Origin: Peptostreptococcus stomatis DSM 17678
GTDB lineage: Bacteria > Bacillota > Clostridia > Peptostreptococcales > Peptostreptococcaceae
Length of the DNA stretch: 59,765 nt
Assembly (NCBI RefSeq): GCF_000147675.1
Contig: NZ_ADGQ01000070.1
Span: 1-59,765 of the forward strand
Direction of reading: 5' to 3'
The translations under genes were made by a program, and so were the position numbers. This document shows, piece by piece, positions 52,349-59,765 of the stretch (position 1 is the stretch's first letter; every line of letters begins with the position of its first letter). A model generated the notes under the pieces. That model made no database searches and had not been told where the DNA came from. It was given only the letters and a program-made list of their open reading frames with translations.

Positions 52349-53431
52349 ATGAATAAAAAAGATATAGATAGATCTAACGACCTTGACATCAATCTTGGCC
52401 CTAATCAGGAAAGAGAAATTGATAATATTCTTGAAGGACCAGATCAGAATGTCGAAAGCCTACATGACTTAAAGTTTGAAGATGAACTAAAGGAAAGGCT
52501 AAACCTGGAATTTTCGCCTAGCCAGGCTAGTAAAAATAGGATTAGGGTCAGGTTACTTGAATCAAATTCTGAGGATAATTTGCTTGGTGGACCTAGTGAA
52601 AGCCCAGTAGATGATATAAAGGGAGGTAATATTATGGCTAATAAAATAGATAAGGTAAGAAATACAGACAATGCTGGAAAGAAAAAGACTAGACCTTGGT
52701 CTAGAAAGTTAATAGCTGCATCAATAGCAGGTTTACTGATAGTTGCAGGCATAGGCATACCGGTTATTGGTAATGAATTTTTTACAACTACTAAAACCCT
52801 TAAGACTGATAATGGAAATATAATTATCCATGAGGAAAAACCACTTATTGACCTGGGTAAACTAATCTACCACTTCCCAGAAAATTTAAAGGGAAAAATA
52901 TATGATGCCCAGGGAAGACAGGTAGATGATATCAGCTACAAAGAAGCTAAAAATACTGGTGTATTCGATAAGGACGGAAATAAAATAAAGGAAATAGATG
53001 AAAAAAATGGAACATATATCCTAGAAAAGGATGCTGATAAAGTTATAGACGAGGGTATTGCCAAGTTCAAGACACTTGAGGAGGCACAAAAGTATCTGGC
53101 TTTCAAGCCTAAGCTACCAGCAGGTTGCAAGCTGATAGAAGTTGGTATCTACAAGGATGAAAATGGACTTCCAGGTAAAGATATAGCAGACTTTATCCTT
53201 GAAAAGGATGGGGCAAAGATCTATATGCAGGAAAGACTTGCAAGAGATGGAAATAGATATGAAACAAGCACAGATGATGCTAAGTATGTTTACCTAAATA
53301 GCAAAAAGGCCATAATGTCCAATAACAAGAGTATTGATTGGGAAGACGATGGGCTACTAATCAACATAAGTTCAAAAACTTCTACATTCTTTGGACAGAG
53401 TTTTGTAGATCTGGCTAAAACTGTTAAGTAG
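52349..53431 (+). CDS. Membrane-anchored anti-sigma factor
   Basis: 360 residues: cytoplasmic N-terminus (1-118, acidic then basic), one membrane segment (121-140) and an extracytoplasmic sensor of about 215 residues ending in a DUF4367-like beta region (FKPKLPAGCKLIEVGIYK). AGGAGG precedes the ATG. This is the standard layout for a partner of the adjacent ECF sigma factor. A second strong start, GGGAGG-N7-ATG, lies in frame at 52634 (codon 96) and would give a form lacking most of the cytoplasmic part. Confidence 0.8.
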   Translation: MNKKDIDRSNDLDINLGPNQEREIDNILEGPDQNVESLHDLKFEDELKERLNLEFSPSQASKNRIRVRLLESNSEDNLLGGPSESPVDDIKGGNIMANKIDKVRNTDNAGKKKTRPWSRKLIAASIAGLLIVAGIGIPVIGNEFFTTTKTLKTDNGNIIIHEEKPLIDLGKLIYHFPENLKGKIYDAQGRQVDDISYKEAKNTGVFDKDGNKIKEIDEKNGTYILEKDADKVIDEGIAKFKTLEEAQKYLAFKPKLPAGCKLIEVGIYKDENGLPGKDIADFILEKDGAKIYMQERLARDGNRYETSTDDAKYVYLNSKKAIMSNNKSIDWEDDGLLINISSKTSTFFGQSFVDLAKTVK

Positions 53432-53579
53432 TACTTAAATATTTAACCTCTGAGTAAGAAATTACTATAATTTCCATATAAAAAATCTAGTATATTAGAC
53501 TATAAATCTACTCTTATATATGATAATATATGGATATGTGAAAGTATGGTAATCTGTAAAAATATGGAGGTAAATTAAA

Positions 53580-54029
53580 TTGAGTAAGCATTCAGATCTA
53601 GCTAGAGATTTATTTAAAGAGGGCTATAATTGCTCACAGGCTATAGTTTTAGCCTTTAGTGACGAAACCGGTCTAGACAGGGATACAGCCTTAAAAATGG
53701 CATCACCCTTTGGCCTAGGAATGGCTAAGCTTAGAGAGGTATGTGGGGCTGTCAGTGGTATGTTTATGGTAGTAGGCCTACTAAATGGCTTTACAGACCC
53801 CAAAGACAAGGGGGCAAAAAGCGAACACTATAAGGTAATCAGAAAACTTGCCGAGAAATTCCAGGAAGAAAACGGATCTATAATTTGTAAGGAACTATTG
53901 GGTCTAACTGGTGAAAAAACACCTGAAGGCAAGCCTATAATGACTAAGAAGCCACCTTGCAAGGACTTGGTAGTCCAGGTTTCTGAAATGCTTGATGCCT
54001 ATATAGAGGAAAGAAAGATCCAGGCCTAG
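53580..54029 (+). CDS. C_GCAxxG_C_C family protein
   Basis: 149 residues with the spaced cysteines of the family: YNCSQA (Cys18), VCGAVSG, SIICKELLG, and PPCKDLV. These probably bind a metal or Fe-S cluster or act in thiol redox chemistry. The start is TTG at 53580, 10 bases after GGAGG. Same strand as the sigma operon but about 150 bases away. Confidence 0.87.
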   Translation: MSKHSDLARDLFKEGYNCSQAIVLAFSDETGLDRDTALKMASPFGLGMAKLREVCGAVSGMFMVVGLLNGFTDPKDKGAKSEHYKVIRKLAEKFQEENGSIICKELLGLTGEKTPEGKPIMTKKPPCKDLVVQVSEMLDAYIEERKIQA

Positions 54030-54102
54030 TTATTATAAGTACCTATAAATGGACTTTCGTCAATAATCAAAAAAATAGACTCTAGGTCTAAGAGTTAAAA
54101 AT

Positions 54103-54159
54103 AATGAGGTCACCTGCCCAAAGAATGTATTTTCAACGGACTGGGTGACCTCATTTTTT
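54103..54159. terminator. Bidirectional terminator between convergent genes
   Basis: A 12-bp perfect outer stem (54103-54114 with 54144-54155), extended by CCCA/TGGG inside, followed by six T on the plus strand and T-rich sequence on the minus. Confidence 0.85.
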
Positions 54160-54171
54160 ATAGGTCTATAC

Positions 54172-54525
54172 CTATTCACCAAGTAGGAATTTCTTTACAT
54201 CCGGACCTACCAGGATTTTTTCATCTCCTACTAGTAGAATTGGCCTCTTTACCAACATACCATCTGTAGCTAGTAGCTTGTACTGGTCTTCTTCTGACAT
54301 ATCTGCCAGTTTTTTAGACAAGCCCATATCCTTGTAGATTTTACCACTTGTATTGAAGAACCTCTTTAGTGGCAGGCCTGACCTTTCCCTCCAAGCCTTT
54401 AATTCTTCTATACTAGGATTTTCCTTGTCTATCTCCCTAAGTTCATAGGCCAGACCCTGGTCCTTCATTATCTTTTCTACTCCCTTGCAAGTAGTACATT
54501 TCTTATAGCATATCAGGGTATTCAT
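54172..54525 (-). CDS. ArsC/Spx-like reductase family protein
   Basis: 117 residues, thioredoxin-like. The N-terminal YKKCTTCKG holds Cys10-x2-Cys13; LKRFFNTSG and PILLVGDEKILVG follow. This is the YffB/ArsC family pattern; Spx proteins share the CxxC, but the region for polymerase binding is not distinctive here. Expected role in thiol or arsenate redox chemistry. GGAGGTGG precedes the ATG. Confidence 0.85.
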   Translation of the reverse strand: MNTLICYKKCTTCKGVEKIMKDQGLAYELREIDKENPSIEELKAWRERSGLPLKRFFNTSGKIYKDMGLSKKLADMSEEDQYKLLATDGMLVKRPILLVGDEKILVGPDVKKFLLGE

Positions 54526-54650
54526 ATATCCACCTCCATCAATCTAAACTATTATATATACTTTTATGCCTATCCCCTTGTATATATCTTAATTTATATC
54601 TTAGTTATATATTAGTTATATATTATTGTATATATCCTATATATATCTTA

Positions 54651-54824
54651 TTATATATTTTTTACAGTTTCTTCTATTGCCTTACGAGATCCATGGTTTG
54701 CCAATGGACCAGCCCCTTCTGCTGGATATCCCAGGTTCAATAGCATCAAGATATACTTGTTGTTAATACTTTTTTTCTTTTCTATCCCTCCTTCTTCGCG
54801 GGATAATATTAGGTCATAAATCAT
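54651..54824 (-). pseudogene. C-terminal remnant of a nitroreductase
   Basis: A 57-codon frame that starts ATG 2 bases after the AlkD-like gene's stop. It encodes the typical nitroreductase tail (YILMLLNLGYPAEGAGP, then RKAIEETV). The FMN-binding N-terminus is missing. It has no ribosome binding site of its own except coupling to the upstream gene, so it is most likely the stump of a deleted gene. Confidence 0.65.
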
Positions 54825-54826
54825 AA

Positions 54827-55498
54827 CTACTTTAGTCCCTTAAGGTAGTCCTTCCTCTCCTTGCTTATACGAAGACTCTCACGGGCCTTTTGTATAGCCT
54901 TATTATGGGTCCAGTCATCTAAACTCCTGGCCTCAATATATGGAAGGCTGGCCTCCCACTGCTTGGCAAGGGCTGTAGCAAAAAACCAGGCAATCATCAT
55001 ATTGACATAGTATTCCTGGGACCTAAGACCTGCTACCAGTTCTAAATAATCAGGCTTGAAGTCGTCATCTAAAAAGTGGGTCATCAGCATCTCCAAACCA
55101 AACCTACATGTATAGGTTTGATCAGAAGAAATCCAAAGCTTGATCCTATCTAGTAGTTCCTCCTTGTGCTTTTTGAAGACCCTTGGTGACATAATATCAC
55201 ATACTGCCCAATTGTCTACATATGGCAAAAAGGCTTCTATCTTCTCTATGCATGTATCGAAATCTTTAATCTCCGATATCAGGATTCCATGTAGCATATT
55301 TTCATCATAGTAGGCATGTGGTAGACTAACTAAAAAATCCTGACACTCCTGGTCTTTTATATATGACTTGGCCAATGCCCTAAGTTTTGGTACCCTAATC
55401 CCCATGATTGTAGACGGGTCTATGCTAGGTATTAACCTAGCCTGAAAGGCTGCATACTCTTCTTCTTTTATAGCTTCTAGTTCCTTGTATATCTTCAT
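54827..55498 (-). CDS. DNA alkylation repair protein (AlkD/AlkC-like)
   Basis: 223 residues of HEAT-like helical repeats. The family features IMGIRVPKLRALAKSY, VDNWAVCDIMSPRVF and FGLEMLMTHFLDD are clear. Members are DNA glycosylases that remove bulky or cationic N3/N7-alkylated bases without base flipping. GGAGG precedes the ATG. The nitroreductase stump is stitched to its 3' end. Confidence 0.88.
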   Translation of the reverse strand: MKIYKELEAIKEEEYAAFQARLIPSIDPSTIMGIRVPKLRALAKSYIKDQECQDFLVSLPHAYYDENMLHGILISEIKDFDTCIEKIEAFLPYVDNWAVCDIMSPRVFKKHKEELLDRIKLWISSDQTYTCRFGLEMLMTHFLDDDFKPDYLELVAGLRSQEYYVNMMIAWFFATALAKQWEASLPYIEARSLDDWTHNKAIQKARESLRISKERKDYLKGLK

Positions 55499-55603
55499 GG
55501 TTTCCTCCTAAACTTACGACTACTTATATCTTTTCTATGCTTGAAATTCCCTATTAGGGTTTACTTTTTATTTATTATTTACTAGTCCCAGCTTCTTATT
55601 ATC

Positions 55604-56203
55604 CTATACCTGACCCACAACTTCTTCAAAAAGCTTGTCCGTCTTTTTAGATATATTGATGGCATAAAGGCTATAGCCGGCTATATTATCCTCATAGGCC
55701 TGGATGGCAAATAAAAGCATATTTCTAGCGTATTTTTTATCTACAAGATCTACTGGTATTGTCATCCTATCCGACCTACGATTGGTGTATACAGAGTCAA
55801 GCTTCAAGTTCATCATACCACCACTATTATAAAGGTCAAATATACCCTTTAGGTCTTCCTCTTCCACGGCATCTGTCAAACGATCATCCATCCATAAATA
55901 GTAGTCTGGACCAAATATCTTCTTGCCTGTACCCTTACCTGCATGGCCATCTACATTCTTAGAAAAGAGACTATTGTAGACCTTGACTATCTCTTCAATA
56001 GCTGCTATTGAAAAGAAGCTAGATGATGGAAAAAGACCCTTATCATAGAGTACATGTGAGCTATTTAATAGGTCATATATATGGTCTATACACCTATTGA
56101 ATTCATCACTGGTCTTAATTACAAAATCGCTTTTTATAATTGAGTCACTGGCCCTTTGACTATCACCCCCAAACCCCTTTATTTCTATATTTTCATCAGT
56201 CAT
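55604..56203 (-). CDS. AbiV family abortive infection protein
   Basis: 199 residues, mostly helical. The AbiV-type core (LLNSSHVLYDKGLFPSSS, FFSIAAIEEIVKVYN) with the conserved Glu-Glu is clear, followed by GKGTGKKIFG. In Lactococcus AbiV is a phage-resistance protein that interacts with a phage protein to block translation. Many chromosomal AbiV members are untested. GAGGAG precedes the ATG. It stands alone, with no other obvious defence genes on either side. Confidence 0.75.
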   Translation of the reverse strand: MTDENIEIKGFGGDSQRASDSIIKSDFVIKTSDEFNRCIDHIYDLLNSSHVLYDKGLFPSSSFFSIAAIEEIVKVYNSLFSKNVDGHAGKGTGKKIFGPDYYLWMDDRLTDAVEEEDLKGIFDLYNSGGMMNLKLDSVYTNRRSDRMTIPVDLVDKKYARNMLLFAIQAYEDNIAGYSLYAINISKKTDKLFEEVVGQV

Positions 56204-56298
56204 ATTTCTTTCTCCTCACTCTTAGTCTATATATCTTTTTCTTTATATAGGGTCTTATACCCTACCTACTTTAAGAATATTTAAATATAAGCCTCAAA

Positions 56299-58083
56299 TT
56301 AACTCTCCGGTCTCAACCAATTTATAATCCTGTTTATATCTGTACTGTCTTTAAATGTATTTTTTAGGAACTGGGTAGATTCAACTTCGTCGGTTATAAT
56401 CCCATCCACATCACTCATCAAAAACTGCATTATTATATTGTGTACATTGCAGGTCCATACATCTACGCGTTTACCGTACTTGTGAATCTTACGTATATTG
56501 GAATCTGTTGCAGACTCCGCTTCTAAACCAATTCCATCTACATTGAGCCTGCCTATATCACCAAAACTATAATAGCAAAGGTAGATAGTCTCTGCATCTG
56601 GATGCTTGCTTTCCATATAGTTGATAATATCATAGTCAAGGCTGATAAAGGCACATTGGCCCAACATACCCTTGGCCTTGACCATCCTGTAGAGGTCTTC
56701 TACCATCTTCCTATCAGCAGTTCTCCCCTTTAGCTCTATATATAGGTGAATTTTGTCCCTGGCCGTCTCCAGGGCTTCTTCCAAAGTTGCAGGGTTGACA
56801 ATTTTATTATGCAGACCTTTCATAGTCAGACTCTTTACCTCATCCAGTTTCATATCCTCTGGTCTACGGATATCGCCATACAGCCTAGAAAAATTAGTAT
56901 CATGGTGGATTATATAGTGACCATCACGGGTCCTCTGCACATCAATTTCCGAGGCATAAACCTTTTTATCTATGGCTGCTTGAATTGATTCAAGGGTATT
57001 TTCTGTAGAAAGCCTGCCACCACCCCTGTGGGCTATAATCTGTGTAGACTTCTCCACGGAAAATAACCTATCAAAGACCGAGCTACCAATGGCACTAAAA
57101 ATACACATTAATACTATAACTAAAACCGATATAAAAATGGTCTTCCTTGAAAAATGTTTTTTATCATTGCTTGGAACCAGGTCCGGACATTCATATCCAT
57201 CAAATATCTGGGTCAAACGCATGAACTGAAAGGATAGAAATAGGAGACCGTATATACCATCAAGCAAGGTAGTGACAAAAACTATAAGCAAGAGAAAAAA
57301 CCTATATATATACTGGGGTGGACTTGCAATTTCTAGAATTATATATGGTACTATTCCAAAAACTGCAAATATAAGCACCAAGACCAAACCTGTCCTAAGT
57401 AAAAATCCAAAGTACCTGCCTGCAATACTCCTCTTGTGGACCTTGATTAGGTTAACAGAAGAAGCCAGGGCTTCATTTAGTGACTGGTCCTTCAAAATCA
57501 TATAGTGAAATGTAAAGACCCTATAAAGCCCTAAAATCCCCAATAGGATAAGCAGGATATAGTAGAAACTCGCCCTAATACTGGTCGAAGTAATAACAGA
57601 CAAGATAAAATCTGGCAATACAAAAGTATAACTAAGGGAAATTCCCAGGGTCGCAAAACAGGCTGGGGCCAAAAATGATATATATAAAATCACTAGTATG
57701 CCCTTGGGTCTAATTAGCTTTTTACCAGCCAAAAATGCCTCATATATAAGGGTCTTCATCTTTTTATGCTCCGAATATAGTACATTTCTACTCAAGAGTA
57801 TCATAACGTTAATATCAAATATGGTATATATAAATAGGCCTGTTAGGGCAATTATCAAAAGTAACCAACCCTGCCATGTCCTCATCAAAAATGGTATATC
57901 ACTGCTGGTGATAGCCGGTTTACCTGCTACCCATAAAAGAGAACCTGCTATAGTCCTCAAGACAACCAGACTGGCCAAGAGCAAGGCCTTTGTAACCAGC
58001 TGGTATACCAATAATTGGGGGAGCTTGTCCTTAAACATGAACAAGGACTTCTCCTTCCACTTTTCTTTTATACGCTTAGGCAT
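56299..58083 (-). CDS. Glycerophosphodiester phosphodiesterase with N-terminal membrane domain
   Basis: 594 residues. About eight helices in the first 345 residues, then a GDPD domain (from about 350) with IIAHRGGGRLSTENTLESI, EIDVQRTRDGHYIIHHD and the Glu of LYIELKG. Catalytic His pair and acidic metal ligands are present. It would hydrolyse glycerophosphodiesters, or possibly lipid or teichoic acid polymers, near the membrane. The start ATG at 58083 follows AGGAG at a slightly long distance. Confidence 0.87.
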   Translation of the reverse strand: MPKRIKEKWKEKSLFMFKDKLPQLLVYQLVTKALLLASLVVLRTIAGSLLWVAGKPAITSSDIPFLMRTWQGWLLLIIALTGLFIYTIFDINVMILLSRNVLYSEHKKMKTLIYEAFLAGKKLIRPKGILVILYISFLAPACFATLGISLSYTFVLPDFILSVITSTSIRASFYYILLILLGILGLYRVFTFHYMILKDQSLNEALASSVNLIKVHKRSIAGRYFGFLLRTGLVLVLIFAVFGIVPYIILEIASPPQYIYRFFLLLIVFVTTLLDGIYGLLFLSFQFMRLTQIFDGYECPDLVPSNDKKHFSRKTIFISVLVIVLMCIFSAIGSSVFDRLFSVEKSTQIIAHRGGGRLSTENTLESIQAAIDKKVYASEIDVQRTRDGHYIIHHDTNFSRLYGDIRRPEDMKLDEVKSLTMKGLHNKIVNPATLEEALETARDKIHLYIELKGRTADRKMVEDLYRMVKAKGMLGQCAFISLDYDIINYMESKHPDAETIYLCYYSFGDIGRLNVDGIGLEAESATDSNIRKIHKYGKRVDVWTCNVHNIIMQFLMSDVDGIITDEVESTQFLKNTFKDSTDINRIINWLRPES

Positions 58084-58261
58084 CTAACCACTCTTTCTCC
58101 TAAAAAATTTGCTAAGAATAAGGCCTGTAGCAATTGTCCCCTTCCTTAGAATTGTACAACGACTACAGGCGTCATCCTTATTGCTATATTCTATTTTACT
58201 ATACCTACATTTAATAGGTCAATCTCCTAAGAGATCTACTAATTTCAATAAATACTTCAAA

Positions 58262-58939
58262 TTACTTTTTTTCATCATTTATAATTTTACCATCACTTAT
58301 AGTAATTATCCTATCTGCAGACTTAGCAATTTCCTGATCATGTGTAATCATAATAAGAGTCTGGTTTAGGTCTTTTACTGAACTCTTCAGCAAATCCATT
58401 ACCTCTTTTGTTGTTTTGCTATCTAAATTTCCAGTTGGCTCATCAGCAAATATTATTGAAGGTTTATTAGATAAAGCTCTGGCAATTGCTACTCTCTGCT
58501 GTTGCCCTCCAGATAATTCATTTGGATATTTTTTTAATTGTTCTTTCAATCCAACCTTGCTAATTACCATATCAATATATTCTTTATCTGGCTTTTTTCC
58601 GTCAAGTGATATTGGAGGTATTATATTGTCATAAACATTCAATACAGGTATTAGGTTAAAGCTTTGGAAAATAAATCCAAACTTTTGTCTTCTTAATTCT
58701 GACAACTGTTCATCATTCAATGAATAAATATCCATATCGTCAAAACATACCTTCCCAGATGTAGGTTTGTCCAGACCTGCCATACAATGTAATAGAGTTG
58801 ATTTACCTGAACCACTCGTTCCAACAATTGCTGTAAATCCATAATCTCCAACATCTAAACTTACTCCATCTACAGCCTTAACTATATTATCTGACTTACC
58901 ATAATATTTTTTTACGTTTTCTATGCTTATATTTTTCAT
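58262..58939 (-). CDS. ABC transporter ATPase (LolD/MacB type)
   Basis: 225 residues: [32 protein letters not shown] and MITHD. The [10 protein letters not shown] form is typical of ATPases that work with FtsX-like permeases in peptide or lipid export and antimicrobial-peptide resistance. GAGG precedes the ATG. Its permease gene lies 13 bases upstream. Confidence 0.92.
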   Translation of the reverse strand: MKNISIENVKKYYGKSDNIVKAVDGVSLDVGDYGFTAIVGTSGSGKSTLLHCMAGLDKPTSGKVCFDDMDIYSLNDEQLSELRRQKFGFIFQSFNLIPVLNVYDNIIPPISLDGKKPDKEYIDMVISKVGLKEQLKKYPNELSGGQQQRVAIARALSNKPSIIFADEPTGNLDSKTTKEVMDLLKSSVKDLNQTLIMITHDQEIAKSADRIITISDGKIINDEKK

Positions 58940-58952
58940 TATTATTACCTCA

Positions 58953-59765
58953 CTATACCTTATTATTTAAACACTCAATTATATCTATATCGTCAACATT
59001 TTTGTATACTACTGACAATGCTAATAAAATTGATATTGTACAAATTAGTATAAAAATTACAATCTGCATATACGGCAATGAAAAATTTTCCTTGAACTCT
59101 ATCCCTTGAATCCCTGCAATTAGTTTCACTTGATTAAACCATTTTATATTGTATATCAAGGACACTATTATAGCTAAAACAATCCCTGGAATGATTGATA
59201 GAATTCCATTTTTTCTTAACATTCTTTTTAAATTTCTCCTACTCATTCCTAAGGACAACATAGTAGCATAACCACGCTTGTTTAAATTAAATGTTAATAT
59301 TATTCCTGCTATTATGTTTACAATAGACATTGATAATAATACTGCTGAAGATACTTCTCTCTTTATTTTATTCTTTTTTTCGTATCTGTTTAATCTTTCT
59401 AATATTGTCTTTTCTGTATCGCATTCATAAAAGTTTTTACTTGAAAATCTTGACTCTATTTTATTATATATATTTTCTAAACTATCTTTATCATTAAGCT
59501 CAACTTTTATTTCATTAATATTACTTATATTAGTTAAGTTCCTATAAATACTATCATAAGTTATAATATCTGGAACAAAATGCTCTGTATGAGTTATAGG
59601 ATCCCAATTATCACTAATAAAACCAACCACTCTTACTTTAGATTTTTTAAATTTTACAATACCACTATCTTTATCATAATATTGATATGATATAGTGAGC
59701 TCATCATTAAGTTTTTGGTTAGGTAACAGCTTAAATATACCTCGTTTTATTTTCGAATAAAATTT
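58953..59765 (-). CDS. FtsX-like ABC permease, 5' end outside the window
   Basis: The frame is open from the window edge to the stop at 58953 (271 codons visible), so the gene is partial. The visible part has the end of an extracytoplasmic domain ([25 protein letters not shown]), then three helices (about 165-190, 205-230, 240-265) of the FtsX/MacB permease C-terminus ([20 protein letters not shown]). The GTG at 59630 is internal, not a start. Functions with the adjacent ATPase. Confidence 0.85.
   Translation of the reverse strand, partial: KFYSKIKRGIFKLLPNQKLNDELTISYQYYDKDSGIVKFKKSKVRVVGFISDNWDPITHTEHFVPDIITYDSIYRNLTNISNINEIKVELNDKDSLENIYNKIESRFSSKNFYECDTEKTILERLNRYEKKNKIKREVSSAVLLSMSIVNIIAGIILTFNLNKRGYATMLSLGMSRRNLKRMLRKNGILSIIPGIVLAIIVSLIYNIKWFNQVKLIAGIQGIEFKENFSLPYMQIVIFILICTISILLALSVVYKNVDDIDIIECLNNKV

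Noticed and set aside
59628-59630. GTG at 59630 as the start of the FtsX-like permease
   Set aside because: The frame is open to the window edge and the residues before the GTG continue the permease's extracytoplasmic domain, so the gene is simply truncated.

Overview
The window is about 60 kb of low-GC Gram-positive chromosome. It most resembles an anaerobic clostridial lineage of the Peptostreptococcaceae, possibly Peptostreptococcus itself. The indications are three secreted proteins with cell wall binding repeat 2 (CWB2) domains (one looks like an S-layer precursor), a class A-like sortase, a flavodiiron protein, an iron-sulfur L-serine dehydratase, a T-box leader, strong AGGAGG ribosome binding sites and frequent TTG starts. 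The species assignment is inference. I see no rRNA, tRNA, CRISPR array, intact transposase or prophage.

Layout. 1-8.4 kb (mostly minus): S-layer-like CWB2 protein, sortase, MATE exporter, a DUF5685 protein, and a two-gene shikimate operon (DAHP synthase, then a fused AroB-AroE protein). 8.5-9.4 kb: bioY behind two BirA-type operators. 9.4-13 kb: flavodiiron protein, bicupin and a DUF2249-CMD fusion protein, divergent from a Crp/Fnr-type regulator. 13-18.2 kb: small membrane or unknown proteins, a nitroreductase, and a quinone-reductase-like MDR protein with an Rrf2 regulator and its palindromic operator. 18.4-28.3 kb: second CWB2 protein, two membrane proteins, a Fic protein, an LRR protein, DUF1697, RlmD, an RsuA-type pseudouridine synthase, Hsp33 and a methyltransferase. 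28.5-36 kb: an AraC-regulated transport island with two fused ABC permease-ATPases of YbtPQ type and a complete ECF module (S, T, fused A-A). 36-42.4 kb: GH114-like protein, SemiSWEET, DUF421, CPBP protease, a flavin-binding protein, L-serine dehydratase, and a DapA homologue that lacks its catalytic Lys and Tyr. 42.4-46.3 kb: rpsD with a structured leader, then an amino-acid ABC transporter behind a T-box leader whose antiterminator/terminator module is duplicated. 46.3-59.8 kb: quinol monooxygenase-like protein, YhgE/Pip protein, a possible orphan structured RNA, an Mpv17-like protein, third CWB2 protein, ECF sigma and anti-sigma factors, a C_GCAxxG protein, an ArsC-like protein, a nitroreductase remnant, an AlkD-like protein, AbiV, a membrane GDPD, and an ABC/FtsX pair cut by the window edge.

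How the parts fit. Cell-surface functions (CWB2 proteins, sortase, sigma/anti-sigma pair), oxygen and NO defence (flavodiiron operon, Rrf2/MDR, nitroreductases, Hsp33) and nutrient capture (biotin, amino acid, probable siderophore or other chelate) dominate. Several local regulatory circuits can be read directly: BirA-bioY, Rrf2-MDR, AraC-ABC/ECF, S4-rpsD and T-box-ABC. The observations most worth following up are the one-Stem-I, two-terminator T-box, the catalytically stripped DapA, the hybrid YbtPQ/ECF operon, the AroB-AroE fusion, the DUF2249-CMD/bicupin/flavodiiron operon, and the unexplained hairpin-rich stretch at 49.17-49.31 kb.
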